From assembly GCF_003722075.1 (NCBI RefSeq), contig NZ_RDSK01000014.1:1-64000 (forward strand): a stretch of 64,000 nucleotides of DNA. Reading direction: 5' to 3'. Shown in pieces: positions 1-9,418 of the stretch. A program made the translations under genes and the position numbers. The notes beneath the pieces were generated by a model. It saw only the letters and a list, made by a program, of their open reading frames with translations, searched no databases and was not told where the DNA came from. The DNA comes from Methanohalophilus sp. RSK. GTDB lineage: Archaea > Halobacteriota > Methanosarcinia > Methanosarcinales > Methanosarcinaceae. How positions within the stretch are numbered: position 1 is the stretch's first letter; each line of letters opens with the position of its first letter.

Positions 1-507
1 GCAGGTATGAATGAAGTCGGTACCCTTTTTGAAAGGGGTAAATTATTCCTTCCACATGTTATGATGGCTGCAGAAGCCATGCAGGCCGGTGTGGACGAAC
101 TTAAAGACGATATGCCTGAATCATCCGAAAAAGCTGCCAGTGTAATTGTCAATGGTACAGTAGAGGGAGATGTCCATGACATCGGTAAGGCTATTGTATC
201 CACAATGCTCCAGACATCCGGATTCGAAGTCTATGACATCGGTCGTGATGCACCTGTAGCAGATTTCATTGCCAAGATCAAGGAAACCAATGCAAGCATG
301 GTCGGAGTTTCCGCACTTATGACCACCACTCTCCAGGGCCAGAAGGAAGTAATCGAAGCCCTCGAAGAAGAAGGTCTCCGTGACAAGGTAAAAGTCATGG
401 TAGGCGGTGCCCCTGCAACCAACTCATGGGCCAAAAAGATCGGTGCAGATTGTTATGCAGAAAATGCAACAGAAGCTGTCAACAAGGCAAAAGAGCTTCT
501 TTTATAA
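1..507 (+). CDS. mtbC: dimethylamine corrinoid protein MtbC (5' partial)
   Basis: Small cobalamin-binding protein that carries the methyl group from dimethylamine (via MtbB) to a methylcobamide:CoM methyltransferase in the cytoplasm. The frame is already open at base 1, so the N-terminus lies outside the window; family members are about 210 residues and roughly 168 are seen here. The end of the helical cap domain is visible (LFLPHVMMAAEAM), then a B12-binding Rossmann domain with the lower-ligand motif DVHDIGK and the nucleotide-tail contacts SALMTTT and GGAP. It ends in TAA 11 bases before mtbB, which gives the substrate assignment. It could in principle be MttC or MtmC, but adjacency to mtbB favours MtbC. 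Confidence 0.88.
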   Translation, partial: AGMNEVGTLFERGKLFLPHVMMAAEAMQAGVDELKDDMPESSEKAASVIVNGTVEGDVHDIGKAIVSTMLQTSGFEVYDIGRDAPVADFIAKIKETNASMVGVSALMTTTLQGQKEVIEALEEEGLRDKVKVMVGGAPATNSWAKKIGADCYAENATEAVNKAKELLL

Positions 508-518
508 GGTGATTATTA

Positions 519-1922
519 ATGGCAAATGAATATTTTTTAAGAATGGGGGATGGCGAACGTATCTCCATGACCAGGGAGCAGATCATTGCAGACCTTCAGG
601 AAGGTAGTGCAGATGCAGCAGACCTTGGTGACATTCCTGAACTTTCCGGGGATGAAATCGACAAGCTCGCAGATATCATTATGGATCCCAATCGTATAGT
701 CAGTGTCGAACCAGGTATGGAAATCCCTGTAACCCACGACATTGGTTCAATCAGGATCGATGGTGATCAGGGTAACAGTGGTGTAGGAATTCCATCCAGT
801 CGTCTCGTTGGCTGCATGATGCACGAGAGAGGTTTCGGTGCTGACACAATGGAACTTGGTCATATCGACTACAGTTTCAAACCAGTCAAACCGGTTATTG
901 CCCAGGAACAGCAGGCAATGGAAGTTTGCCAGCAGAATATGACTGTCCCCCTTCTCTATGGAGCAATGCCAAATCTTGGTCTCTATTATACACCAGATGG
1001 TCCATTCGAAAATCCTGGTGACCTCATGAAGGCTTTCAAGATCAACGAAGCCCGTGAATCCATCGAGCATGCCGGTGACCATGCAACCCGTGACATTACC
1101 TGGATCATGCAGCACCTGCAGAAAGTAGGCTGTGACGGTGTCAACTTCGATACCATCGGTGCTGCAGGTGACGGGGACGTATATGCATCCCTGTATGCGA
1201 TGAAAGCACTCAGGGAAGAATTCCCTAACATCTACATCGAAGCAGGTATGGCCGGAGAATGTACCCTTGGTATGCACGGCGAACTTGAGTTCGAAGGTAA
1301 GGCTCTTGCAGGTCTGTGGCCACATGAGCAGGTGCCACTTGCTGAAGAAGCCGGTGCAAATGTGTTCGGTCCGGTCTGTAACACCAATACCAGCAAGTCC
1401 TCCGCATGGAACCTTGCCCGTGCAGTAACCTTCACCAAAGCAGCCGTTTCAGCTGCAAACATCCCCTGTCATGTTGACATGGGTATGGGTGTCGGCGGTA
1501 TCCCAATGTTCGAGACTCCACCAATCGATGCAGTAACCCGTGCCAGCAAGGCAATGGTCGAGATTGCAGGTGTCGACGGTATATAGATCGGAGTTGGCGA
1601 CCCAATCGGTATGCCAATCTCACACATCATGGCTTCCGGTCTCACAGGCATGCGTGCAGCCGGTGACCTTGTTGCCAGGATGCAGTTCTCCGAGAACATG
1701 CGCATAAATGAAGCCAAGGACTATGTTGCCAGGAAACTCGGCGTTGAAGCACTTGACCTGAGTGACGAATATGTCATGAGGGAAATCCGTGAGGAACTTG
1801 ATATTGGTGTACTTACATCCGTTCCAGGATGCGCCAAGGGTATCGCATCCAAGATGAATATTGAGAAACTTCTGGATGTTGAAATCAACTGCTGCGATAA
1901 ATTCAGGGAAATCACAATGTAA
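519..1922 (+). CDS. mtbB: dimethylamine methyltransferase MtbB with in-frame amber (pyrrolysine) codon
   Basis: Transfers a methyl group from dimethylamine to the corrinoid of MtbC. The frame runs 355 codons to a TAG at 1584-1586 and continues in the same frame for 111 more codons ([13 protein letters not shown]...) to TAA. This gives 467 residues with pyrrolysine at position 356, the length and pyrrolysine position known for MtbB. Stopping at TAG would remove the rest of the TIM barrel including the conserved glycine-rich segment after the catalytic residue. A GGTGAT ribosome site precedes the ATG. It forms an operon with mtbC. Neither the pylTSBCD genes nor tRNA-Pyl are in this window and must lie elsewhere. 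Confidence 0.96.
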
Positions 1923-1934
1923 GAAGAACATTTG

Positions 1935-1956
1935 TCTGCCTTTTATTTAAGGCAGA
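1935..1956 (+). terminator. hairpin between mtbB and the permease gene
   Basis: An 8-bp perfect stem (TCTGCCTT / AAGGCAGA) with a 6-base AT loop lies 12 bases after the mtbB stop. There is no long T-run after it, so it may be a partial terminator, a processing site or an mRNA 3'-end stabiliser that sets the ratio of mtbCB to permease transcript. Confidence 0.5.
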
Positions 1957-2019
1957 TAAATTGAATAATTTCGGAATAGAATCGATGAAACAGAGAACGT
2001 ATAAAAGAAGGTGAAATAT

Positions 2020-3639
2020 ATGGATGAAAACACAATTCAAGCACCTGCTGAAGATTCTACTGAGCTGGAATCAGGTAAGAGCGCAAGAATGAAGAGGGTA
2101 GCTAATTGGTGGGATGGTGTAGCTTTGGCAATGGCGGTTCCTGCCCTATTGTTGTATTCTTTGGGTGATATGGCCGCAATTTTAGGTGTTGGTTCAATAG
2201 TTGTATGGGTTATTTCCACTTTCGTAGCTGTATGGCTAGTATTTGGGTATGCGGAACTGGCAGGAATTTTCTCAAATAAGACAGGAGGAATGGGAGTATT
2301 TCAGTATGCCGCCTGGAAAAATTCTCAGGTTGTAAAGAAACATCCTATAATTGGGGATATGATTGGCGTAATTGGTATATGGGGTTATTGGTGGGCATGG
2401 AGTCCAGTACTTGCAATTGGCGGTTTGGTCGTAGGTCACTGGTTCATGACCCTTATCCCTACAATTCCAGAGACCATATTGTTTATTATTCCAAGTGATG
2501 TTGCTATTGGCGCAGTTTTCCTTTTAATTCTATATGGTATCAATTATTATGGATTGATGGGAGGAGCAAAGCTTGCTCAGGTACTTGCCCTGGCAACTAT
2601 TATTCCTATGGCAATTCTTGCTCTAGCACCATGGTTTACTGGAAACATTGATTTTGGCAACTTTACACCATTCCTTCCCTTGAATTGGGCTACCGGTGAA
2701 TTGGAATCTTCTTGGTTTACATTTGATGCAATTTATGGTATTCTGGGAGGATTATTCATCGCCTGGTGGTGTGTTGTTGCTTATGAAGCTGTAGCAGTTT
2801 ATACAGCCGAATATAAACACCCTGAAACTGATACTTTTAAAGCTGTAAGTGTAGCATCGGTTCTTGTTGCGTTTTTCTATATCCTTCTTCCAATAACAGC
2901 ACTTGGTGTTGTAGGTATTGAAGGGATTCAGGGTGATCCACTCCTTGCCATACCAAACATTGGAATCACATGTTTTGGTGAACTGGGTGGACATATAATG
3001 ATGGTAGTGATGATGCTTGGTATTCTTCTGGCATTGAATCAGGCTACCAATGGGGGAGGACGTGCTCTGTACCAGATGGCTGAAGACGGAATGCTTGTTA
3101 AACAGTTTGGAATATTGAACAAATATGATATTCCAGCTGTTGGAATGGGTTTTGATATTATCTTTAACATTGTACTGATGTTCCTCAAAGCCCCAATTAT
3201 TATCCTTGCAGCTTCAGCTATAGGATACAGTCTTGTTAACATACTGGCAAACCTTTCGGTTACATATATGAGAAGGAAATTCCCGGACGCATATCGACCT
3301 TTTAAAATGCCTGGCTGGATGTATGCATTATTTGCACCGGCTTTCTTGGTTATTGGTGCAAGTTTATTTGCAGCTCCGGTATTTGGTGGAATTTCAGGTA
3401 CAATGGTAGGTCTTTCGATCAGTATAATAGTGTTACTGGTTTATACATATCGTAAGAAATACCAAGAAAGACCTGGATGGAAAATATGGGGTGAAAGTTC
3501 AATGCCAGACTATATGAAAGGAATACCATTTGAGGATGGAAGGCCGGCAGAAAATGGTACAAGAGACGCCGTCCTCACGACTGTCCTTATGCTGGTTATT
3601 CTTGGATATGTAGCCATGATAGGAATTTATTTGACCTAA
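2020..3639 (+). CDS. APC-superfamily permease, candidate methylamine transporter
   Basis: Polytopic cytoplasmic-membrane protein of about 539 residues with roughly 12 hydrophobic segments. The first segment (GVALAMAVPALLLYSLG) and the glycine-rich FSNKTGGMGVFQYAAW resemble the substrate-binding regions of amino acid-polyamine-organocation transporters. In Methanosarcina, APC permeases (MttP, MtmP) lie beside methylamine methyltransferase genes, so the position after mtbCB suggests dimethylamine or methylamine uptake; that is inference. A GTG at 2011 is in frame, but AAGGTGA at 2007-2013 is well spaced for the ATG at 2020, which I chose. The charged C-terminal segment (about 495-515) is followed by one last membrane helix. 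Confidence 0.8.
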   Translation: MDENTIQAPAEDSTELESGKSARMKRVANWWDGVALAMAVPALLLYSLGDMAAILGVGSIVVWVISTFVAVWLVFGYAELAGIFSNKTGGMGVFQYAAWKNSQVVKKHPIIGDMIGVIGIWGYWWAWSPVLAIGGLVVGHWFMTLIPTIPETILFIIPSDVAIGAVFLLILYGINYYGLMGGAKLAQVLALATIIPMAILALAPWFTGNIDFGNFTPFLPLNWATGELESSWFTFDAIYGILGGLFIAWWCVVAYEAVAVYTAEYKHPETDTFKAVSVASVLVAFFYILLPITALGVVGIEGIQGDPLLAIPNIGITCFGELGGHIMMVVMMLGILLALNQATNGGGRALYQMAEDGMLVKQFGILNKYDIPAVGMGFDIIFNIVLMFLKAPIIILAASAIGYSLVNILANLSVTYMRRKFPDAYRPFKMPGWMYALFAPAFLVIGASLFAAPVFGGISGTMVGLSISIIVLLVYTYRKKYQERPGWKIWGESSMPDYMKGIPFEDGRPAENGTRDAVLTTVLMLVILGYVAMIGIYLT

Positions 3640-3653
3640 TGGGGGTGTGAAGT

Positions 3654-4094
3654 ATGGAATGTAAAGAATGTGAAAAGATTTTAATAGCCACAGATGGATC
3701 GGAAAATGCTCAAAATGCTGTATCCTATGCTATGGGATTTGCAAAAACATCTGGAGCAGAATTATATGCTGTATATGTTGTACCTCATACGTCTATCTAT
3801 GCAGGTATCAGAGATGTTTCTTGGGCAGAATCGATGGATAGTTTCTTTACCAATGTTGGTAAAAAAGCTACTGAAGAAATTGCTAAAAAGGCCAAATCAA
3901 TGGATATTGAGGCCAAAGAAGTATTGCTTGAAGGAAATCCAGCAGAAGAGATCGCAAGTTTTGCGTCCTTACATGATATGGATATGATTGTGATGGGTAC
4001 GCGAGGTAGAACCGGTGCAGCCAGCCATATTCTAGGCAGTGTAGCTGATAAGGTGATCCGGCATTCCAATAAACCGGTGTTGGTAGTCCCCTGA
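3654..4094 (+). CDS. universal stress protein, UspA family
   Basis: A 146-residue single-domain Usp. It starts ILIATDGSENAQNAVSYA and ends with the ATP-binding signature G-2X-G-9X-G-S (GTRGRTGAASHILGS) followed by KPVLVVP, so it belongs to the nucleotide-binding class. It starts 14 bases after the permease with GGGGGTG upstream and is very probably cotranscribed with it. Usp proteins paired with transporters are often thought to modulate transport in response to energy state; the client here is inferred only from adjacency. Confidence 0.9.
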   Translation: MECKECEKILIATDGSENAQNAVSYAMGFAKTSGAELYAVYVVPHTSIYAGIRDVSWAESMDSFFTNVGKKATEEIAKKAKSMDIEAKEVLLEGNPAEEIASFASLHDMDMIVMGTRGRTGAASHILGSVADKVIRHSNKPVLVVP

Positions 4095-4103
4095 GCGTTC
4101 AAT

Positions 4104-4133
4104 TTGCATGTATATCAATTGATATACATGCAA
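4104..4133. repeat. perfect 30-bp palindrome downstream of the usp gene
   Basis: The two 15-base halves (first half begins TTGCATGTATATCAA) are exact reverse complements with no spacer. It lies 9 bases after the usp stop and is followed by CTTTTAAAGACTT. As RNA it could fold into a hairpin ending the mtbCB-permease-usp transcript. As DNA it is an unusually long perfect dyad that could bind a dimeric regulator. Terminator is the simpler reading. Confidence 0.6.
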
Positions 4134-4371
4134 CTTTTAAAGACTTAATTTTGATATATGGCAATGTTTCCATAGAAGCATTGTCTTTTTTATTTATTTT
4201 TTATTATATCTATTGACGTTCATTTCCCAAACTTCCTGTGAATTTTGGCCCTCTATTCTTCCATTCGTCGGTTTTCATTTAAATTTGCTAATTTTCTGCT
4301 TATTTTTTGATAGTTTCCGCTCTCAGTTCATTACCTCCTTTCTTTTTGATGTTCTCATTTGGGCTCTGTAG

Positions 4372-4500
4372 ATTCTGTATTTTCTTGCCCTCAGTTCTTC
4401 ACCATAATTTCCTTTTCAAAACAGAAAATATCGTCTCTACCAGGTTTCTATAATGGTAGACATCTTCATCAATTCATCTCTCATTTTTCGACGGTATACC
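4372..4500 (-). pseudogene. DDE transposase C-terminal remnant, frameshifted
   Basis: Read on the minus strand, three pieces in different frames assemble into a typical DDE transposase C-terminus: VYRRKMRDELMKMSTI, then YRNLVETIFSVLKRK (4408-4452), then NYGEELRARKYR (about 4374-4409). The order and the E-T-(I/V)-F-S-V-(L/I)-K-R signature fit the region around the catalytic glutamate in IS4/IS5/IS1182-type enzymes. Stops and frame changes show it is dead, and no N-terminal portion is present. Confidence 0.65.
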
Positions 4501-4573
4501 ATTAAATCACAGATTTAATGGGAGTTCCAGATTTCCAATCTGGAACAAAACACATTCTTTCACTTTGTGTTTT
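4499..4573. repeat. three tandem hairpins
   Basis: Three back-to-back inverted repeats: 10-bp stem with 3-base loop at 4499-4521, 10-bp stem with 3-base loop at 4524-4546, and 8-bp stem with 11-base loop at 4547-4573. All stems are perfect. They lie inside the inverted-repeat-bounded relic upstream of the U32 peptidase gene. Their role is unknown. Confidence 0.6.
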
Positions 4574-4689
4574 CATGGCTAAAATTACATTGGCACCTCT
4601 CCTTATAAAATGTTAATGTGTTAGCGGAAAGGGTTTTCTACAGAGCCCACACAAAAGTAATTTAACATTGTATCCACTTTTTTAAATCC

Positions 4690-5922
4690 ATGAAATGTAG
4701 AACAACTATTAATATTCCTGAACTTGCTATGGGAGTTAAGAATAGAGCCGCTCTAGTTGCCTGTAAAGATAATGCAGATGCGGTCTATTTTTCTCTTGAC
4801 AGGTTCAGTTTGCGGGCTCGGGCACGTGCTATCTCTCTGGAAGAGTTTGATGATTTTGTAGCTTTTATCCATTCTTATGACATTAAAGCATACCTCACTC
4901 TGAATTCGGTGATATATCCGAACGATCTGGATGAATTGGATCGGATAATGGACCATGTGACCTCTTCAGATGTGGATGCGGTCATAGCTTGGGATCCGTC
5001 GGTGATAATGAGGGCATCAGATGCAGGACTCAATGTGCATATATCCACTCAGGCCAACGTTTCCAACCAGGAATCGGTTGAATTCTATAAGCGTCTCGGG
5101 GCTAGCAGGGTGGTCCTTGCAAGGGAATTAAATCTGGAGCAAATTAAATCCATTCGCAAAAGCACTTCTATGGAACTTGAGGTCTTTATTCACGGGGCTA
5201 TGTGCCAGGCTATTTCAGGACGCTGTTATCTGTCGGCCTATTTGCTGGGCAAGTCCGGTAATTGTGGGGAGTGTTCTCAGCCTTGCCGCTGGGACTGGAG
5301 TCTTGTAGGTGAGGATGGATCAACCGTAGATATTGAGGGGCACTATCTTCTCAGTGCAAGGGATCTCTGTATGATCGAACATATACCAGAGCTTGTAGAG
5401 GCTGGGATTGATTCTTTTAAGGTGGAGGGTAGGTTGCGGGATACAAGATACACTTCAGTTGTTTCAAGCTGTTATCGCAGGGCACTGGATGAATATAGGA
5501 ATAACAAATTTGACAGTAGGCATGTGAACATCTGGATGAAGCAACTCAGTAGTGTCTACAATCGTGGTTTTTCCACAGGTTTCTATTTCGGTATTCCTTC
5601 CCGGGAAGGTTTCATTGTGGAAAAAGACATGAATGCATCGCAAACCCTCAAAGAACTTGTAGGCGAGGTTGTAAATTATTATAAAAATCAGAGTGCTGCA
5701 TATGTGAAACTTACTGATTCTGGCCTTAATGTAGGTGATACAATTCTGATTGAAGGGGAAAATACCCATCTTGAACAGCATGTATCTTCCATACAGGTGA
5801 CAGGTAGTAATATTAAATCAGCTGCAAAAGGTATGGATCTGGGGCTTGCGGTAGATGGTAGGGTCAGGCCCAATGATAAAGTATTCAGGATAGCAGATTC
5901 TGATAAATGCGGGAGTGAATGA
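4690..5922 (+). CDS. peptidase U32 family protein
   Basis: A 410-residue member of the U32 family, whose bacterial relatives include collagenase-like PrtC and the tRNA/ubiquinone hydroxylation proteins RlhA and UbiU; many bind an Fe-S cluster. Visible are an N-terminal barrel with DAVYFSLDRFSLRARA and the family signature EVFIHGAMCQAISGRCYLS, with further cysteines in GNCGECSQPCRW that match the usual cluster-ligand pattern. A C-terminal beta domain follows (about 330-410). No ribosome binding site is visible before the ATG, so the mRNA may be leaderless or have a very short leader. The next gene starts 1 base after its stop. Substrate unknown. Confidence 0.85.
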   Translation: MKCRTTINIPELAMGVKNRAALVACKDNADAVYFSLDRFSLRARARAISLEEFDDFVAFIHSYDIKAYLTLNSVIYPNDLDELDRIMDHVTSSDVDAVIAWDPSVIMRASDAGLNVHISTQANVSNQESVEFYKRLGASRVVLARELNLEQIKSIRKSTSMELEVFIHGAMCQAISGRCYLSAYLLGKSGNCGECSQPCRWDWSLVGEDGSTVDIEGHYLLSARDLCMIEHIPELVEAGIDSFKVEGRLRDTRYTSVVSSCYRRALDEYRNNKFDSRHVNIWMKQLSSVYNRGFSTGFYFGIPSREGFIVEKDMNASQTLKELVGEVVNYYKNQSAAYVKLTDSGLNVGDTILIEGENTHLEQHVSSIQVTGSNIKSAAKGMDLGLAVDGRVRPNDKVFRIADSDKCGSE

Positions 5923-5923
5923 A

Positions 5924-6367
5924 ATGGATAAATTCATGAAAGAAGCGATAAATGAAGCCATGGCAGGCCGCGATAAAGGTGGCATCCCCATAGGCTCTGT
6001 CCTTGTGAGGAATGGAAAAATTATCGGAAGAGGGCATAATCTCAGGGTTCAGGAAGACGATCCGCTGTCACATGCGGAAATTTCCTGTATGAGGGATGCG
6101 GGCAGAATTGGAAGTTATGCGGATACAGTGTTGTATTCTACCCTTATGCCCTGCTACCTGTGTGCCGGTGCTGTGGTGCAGTTTGGTATAAAGAAAGTGG
6201 TTGCAGGCGAATCAGAAACCTTTGAAGGCGCACAGGATTTCCTGCGTAGCAAGGGAGTTGAGGTGGTGGACCTGTGTGTACCTGAATGTAAAATGCTGAT
6301 GAAGGAATTTATTCGGGATTACCCTGAACTCTGGGATGAGGATATAGGGGAAAGTGAGCCATACTGA
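5924..6367 (+). CDS. cytidine/deoxycytidylate deaminase-fold protein, yeast cytosine-deaminase-like
   Basis: A 147-residue zinc deaminase with HAE (proton shuttle Glu) and PCYLC (zinc cysteines). Overall order and C-terminus (RSKGVEVVDL...MKEFIRDYPELWDEDIGE) resemble Saccharomyces Fcy1 cytosine deaminase more than TadA or Cdd, from memory of that sequence. It would deaminate a free base or nucleoside in pyrimidine or purine salvage; cytosine is the best guess. A GTG at 5915 is in frame, but GGAG at 5912-5915 is spaced for the ATG at 5924. Tightly coupled to the U32 gene. Confidence 0.75.
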   Translation: MDKFMKEAINEAMAGRDKGGIPIGSVLVRNGKIIGRGHNLRVQEDDPLSHAEISCMRDAGRIGSYADTVLYSTLMPCYLCAGAVVQFGIKKVVAGESETFEGAQDFLRSKGVEVVDLCVPECKMLMKEFIRDYPELWDEDIGESEPY

Positions 6368-6456
6368 CAAATATATAAATATATGCTGACTATATTGTAG
6401 CGTCTCCTGTGGTCTTAATTTTGCAGGAAATTTGTTTTTAAGGGGATGAAGGTTCA

Positions 6457-8310
6457 ATGCCAGCACCAATTGCAGAAGAACTTGCAAAAAAACAACAGTC
6501 AATAAGTATAGCCGAATTTTTTGAAAAGAACAGGCAGATACTGGGTTTTGATTCGGCCCCCAGAAGTCTTATTACTACTATAAAGGAAGCTGTGGATAAC
6601 TCTCTGGATGCCTGTGAGGAATCGGGGATATTACCTGATATTATGCTTCATATCAAACGCTCGGGTAGAAGTGGGGTCGTTGTGATTATAGAGGACAATG
6701 GTCCGGGTATTGTGAAAGATCAGATCCCGCGGGTTTTTGCCAAACTGCTTTACGGTTCCCGCTTTCATGCTCTCAAACAGAGCAGGGGTCAGCAGGGTAT
6801 CGGTATCTCTGCAGCGGTCCTCTATTCCCAGCTGACAGCAGGCCATGCTACCAGGATCATTTCAAAGATTGGCTCCCCGTCCCCGGCTCACTATTATGAA
6901 CTGATGATCAATACCCGCACCAATGATCCCGAGATATTGAAAGATGAAATAACCGAATGGGATCGTCCCCATGGAACCCGGGTGGAGATGGAAATGGAGG
7001 CCACCTATGTAAAGGGGCGCCGCCAATCTGTAGAGGAATATCTCAAAGCCACAGCCATTGTAAATCCCCATGCCCGTATAAAACTCATTGACCCTGAAGG
7101 TGATGAGAGGATATTTGAAAGGGCCACTGATAAAATACCCGAGCCTGCAAGCGAGATTTTACCACATCCCCATGGTATCGAGCTGGGTACTCTTATGAAA
7201 ATGCTGCGTTATACCGGCAGGCAAAGACTTGCTCCTTTTCTGAGATATTCTTTTTCCAAGATAGGTTTGCTCACAGCAGAAGAAATCTGTAGTGCCAGTG
7301 GACTTGATGTGGATATGGACCCGCACACCATTGAAAGGGAAGATGCGAAACGCCTTCTTGATGCCTTCCAGAAAGTAAAAATCATGTCCCCTCCGACAGA
7401 TTGTCTTTCCCCAATAGGTGAAGAATTGATCTATAAAGGTCTGGAGAAAGAATTCAAAGTAGATTTTATTGCAACTACCACGCGTACTCCCTCCGTTTAT
7501 TCCGGTAATCCCTTTGTCGTGGAAGTTGGGATTGCTTACGGAGGCAACCTGCAAAAGGATGACAGGGTCAATATAATGCGGTTTGCCAACCGGGTCCCTC
7601 TTCTTTATCAGCAGGGAGGCTGTGTGACCACACATGGCGTGGAAGGTATCAAATGGAAGCAATATGGTATTAACCAGCCGGGCGGGGGGCTGCCCATTGG
7701 TCCTTTGGTACTGCTTATACACGTGGCCTCCACAAATGTGCCTTTTACATCTGAATCCAAGGACGCTATTGCGGATATCCCGGAGATTCAGGATGAGGTG
7801 GAACTGGCACTGAAAGAAGTGGGAAGGAAACTAAATCGCTTCCTTAAAAAGAAAGGTTCCCTTAAAAAACGCAAGGAAAAGGAAGTTATTATTAACAAGG
7901 TATTGCCCAGGATGGCTGAAAAACTGGCAGAAACACTTGACAGGGAAGTACCGGATATCAATCCCGTTGTTGCCAGGGTAATGGGCAACCTGCTTGTTGA
8001 CAGGCAATTCGATGATGGTGATACCAATGTATCCCTCAGGACAAAGAATTTTGGGAGTAAAAAAGTAGAATTCAAATTACATGAGATGTTGCCTTTCCAG
8101 GTCGAGGCAACTCCATCACCGAAAGTGGTCAGTATGGGCAATGATTATGATTACATATGGAAAATTGTTCTCAAGCCAGGTGAGGCTTTTGCCGTCAATT
8201 ACCAGTTACCGGACCCATCGGATTTGGATTCTATAAAAGAGACACCTATTGTTGAAGGGGTGGAGGAAGAGATCGTTACAGGTGCCAGAGCGATAAAAGG
8301 GGTTGTATAA
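6457..8310 (+). CDS. top6B: DNA topoisomerase VI subunit B
   Basis: ATPase subunit of the archaeal type IIB topoisomerase. The N-terminal GHKL Bergerat fold shows the N box ([10 protein letters not shown], Asn about 48), G1 (EDNGPGI, about 80-86) and G2 (GQQGIGIS, about 111-118). A helix-two-turn-helix insert and the transducer domain follow, with the switch lysine in the ESKDAIADI segment. Length (617) is normal. A TATA-like run AATATATAAATATATG lies at about 6368-6384. The stop overlaps the top6A start by one base (TAATG). Confidence 0.97.
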   Translation: MPAPIAEELAKKQQSISIAEFFEKNRQILGFDSAPRSLITTIKEAVDNSLDACEESGILPDIMLHIKRSGRSGVVVIIEDNGPGIVKDQIPRVFAKLLYGSRFHALKQSRGQQGIGISAAVLYSQLTAGHATRIISKIGSPSPAHYYELMINTRTNDPEILKDEITEWDRPHGTRVEMEMEATYVKGRRQSVEEYLKATAIVNPHARIKLIDPEGDERIFERATDKIPEPASEILPHPHGIELGTLMKMLRYTGRQRLAPFLRYSFSKIGLLTAEEICSASGLDVDMDPHTIEREDAKRLLDAFQKVKIMSPPTDCLSPIGEELIYKGLEKEFKVDFIATTTRTPSVYSGNPFVVEVGIAYGGNLQKDDRVNIMRFANRVPLLYQQGGCVTTHGVEGIKWKQYGINQPGGGLPIGPLVLLIHVASTNVPFTSESKDAIADIPEIQDEVELALKEVGRKLNRFLKKKGSLKKRKEKEVIINKVLPRMAEKLAETLDREVPDINPVVARVMGNLLVDRQFDDGDTNVSLRTKNFGSKKVEFKLHEMLPFQVEATPSPKVVSMGNDYDYIWKIVLKPGEAFAVNYQLPDPSDLDSIKETPIVEGVEEEIVTGARAIKGVV

Positions 8311-9413
8311 TGGCTAAGAATGAACACCGTAAAGAGCATGACAGGCTTGCAGAACAGCGATTGACGGGTCTTGCATCGGAGTTGTATTCGCATTTTGTGG
8401 ATGGAAAGATACCTTATGTGAATATGCCCAGCAGAACCAAGAACAATATTGAATTTAATGAAAACAGTGATGTATGGGTGTATGGCGACAGGGAAAGTGA
8501 AAGAAGTGCTAAGACTGTAAAAGGTGCATTCCAGTTATTGAAAACCTCTCATGTGCTTGATTTTCTTTTAAAGAACCATATCGGGAATAATCGTGGTTCA
8601 ACTTTGAGGGAATTATACTACATTTCCGAGAACTGGGATATTGCCAAGTTCAAGGAACAACCCGAAAGTGATCGCCTGGTTGAGGATCTTGAGATTATTT
8701 CCAGTCTCCAGAGGGAATATTTCCATATGCGTCCCGAAGAAGATGGTGCTACACTTTTTGGCCCCCTGCGGCTGCGGGAAGAGACCAAGCGCGGAGATCG
8801 TGATATCCATTGCCAGGAGGATGTGGGTGAAAGTGGTTATCAGATCCCTTTCAATGTGGAGAATATCGATTTCATAGATCATGATGCCAAATTCATAATA
8901 GCCATTGAGACCGGTGGTATGTATGCCCGTTTGATTGAGAATGGTTTTGATGAACTAAATGATGCTATACTTGTACATCTCAAAGGCCAGCCTGCTCGCT
9001 CAACCCGGCGTATGATCAAGCGTATGAATGAGGAGCTGGGTATTCCGGTTGTGGTCTTTACTGACGGTGATCCCTGGTCCTATCGTATCTATGCTTCAGT
9101 TGCATACGGCGCTATCAAGAGTGCCCACCTTTCCGAGTTCATGGCAACTCCTGCGGCCAAGTTTGTCGGAGTGCAGCCTTCGGATATTGTGGAGTATGAA
9201 TTGTCCACCGATAAATTGACCGATAAGGATGTCGATGCCCTGCGAAGTGAACTTACAGATCCGAGGTTTGAAACCGATTACTGGAAAGAACAGATTAACC
9301 TGCAGCTTGATATCGGGAAAAAGGCAGAACAGCAGGCCTTTGCGGGCAAGGGTCTGGACTTTGTCACAAAGACATACCTGCCCGACAGGCTTTCAGATAT
9401 GGGTATAATTTAA
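8310..9413 (+). CDS. top6A: DNA topoisomerase VI subunit A
   Basis: DNA-cleaving Spo11-like subunit, 367 residues. The catalytic tyrosine lies in [14 protein letters not shown] (about residue 103) in the winged-helix CAP domain. The Toprim domain shows the glutamate in [14 protein letters not shown] and the acidic metal motif in [15 protein letters not shown]. Translationally coupled to top6B by a one-base overlap. It converges on a small minus-strand gene with 5 bases between stop codons. Confidence 0.97.
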   Translation: MAKNEHRKEHDRLAEQRLTGLASELYSHFVDGKIPYVNMPSRTKNNIEFNENSDVWVYGDRESERSAKTVKGAFQLLKTSHVLDFLLKNHIGNNRGSTLRELYYISENWDIAKFKEQPESDRLVEDLEIISSLQREYFHMRPEEDGATLFGPLRLREETKRGDRDIHCQEDVGESGYQIPFNVENIDFIDHDAKFIIAIETGGMYARLIENGFDELNDAILVHLKGQPARSTRRMIKRMNEELGIPVVVFTDGDPWSYRIYASVAYGAIKSAHLSEFMATPAAKFVGVQPSDIVEYELSTDKLTDKDVDALRSELTDPRFETDYWKEQINLQLDIGKKAEQQAFAGKGLDFVTKTYLPDRLSDMGII

Positions 9414-9418
9414 AAAAG

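Larger units (their letters stand above)
4360..4649. mobile_element. relic bounded by 13-bp inverted repeats (degenerate IS or MITE)
   Basis: A 13-bp sequence (TGGGCTCTGTAGA) at 4360-4372 recurs as an exact reverse complement at 4637-4649, bounding 290 bp. The interval carries a decayed transposase C-terminus on the minus strand and three consecutive hairpins. The right end lies only 40 bp from the start of the U32 peptidase gene, so it may supply part of that gene's promoter region. The rest of 4134-4359 is AT-rich with nothing I can recognise. Confidence 0.55.

Noticed and set aside
747-1325. 192-residue minus-strand frame inside mtbB
   Set aside because: Antisense shadow of a strongly conserved gene; no protein motif and no ribosome site.
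519-1586. mtbB read as a truncated or broken gene ending at 1586 with a second gene at 1611
   Set aside because: The frame continues past TAG without shift, total length and TAG position match known pyrrolysine-containing MtbB.
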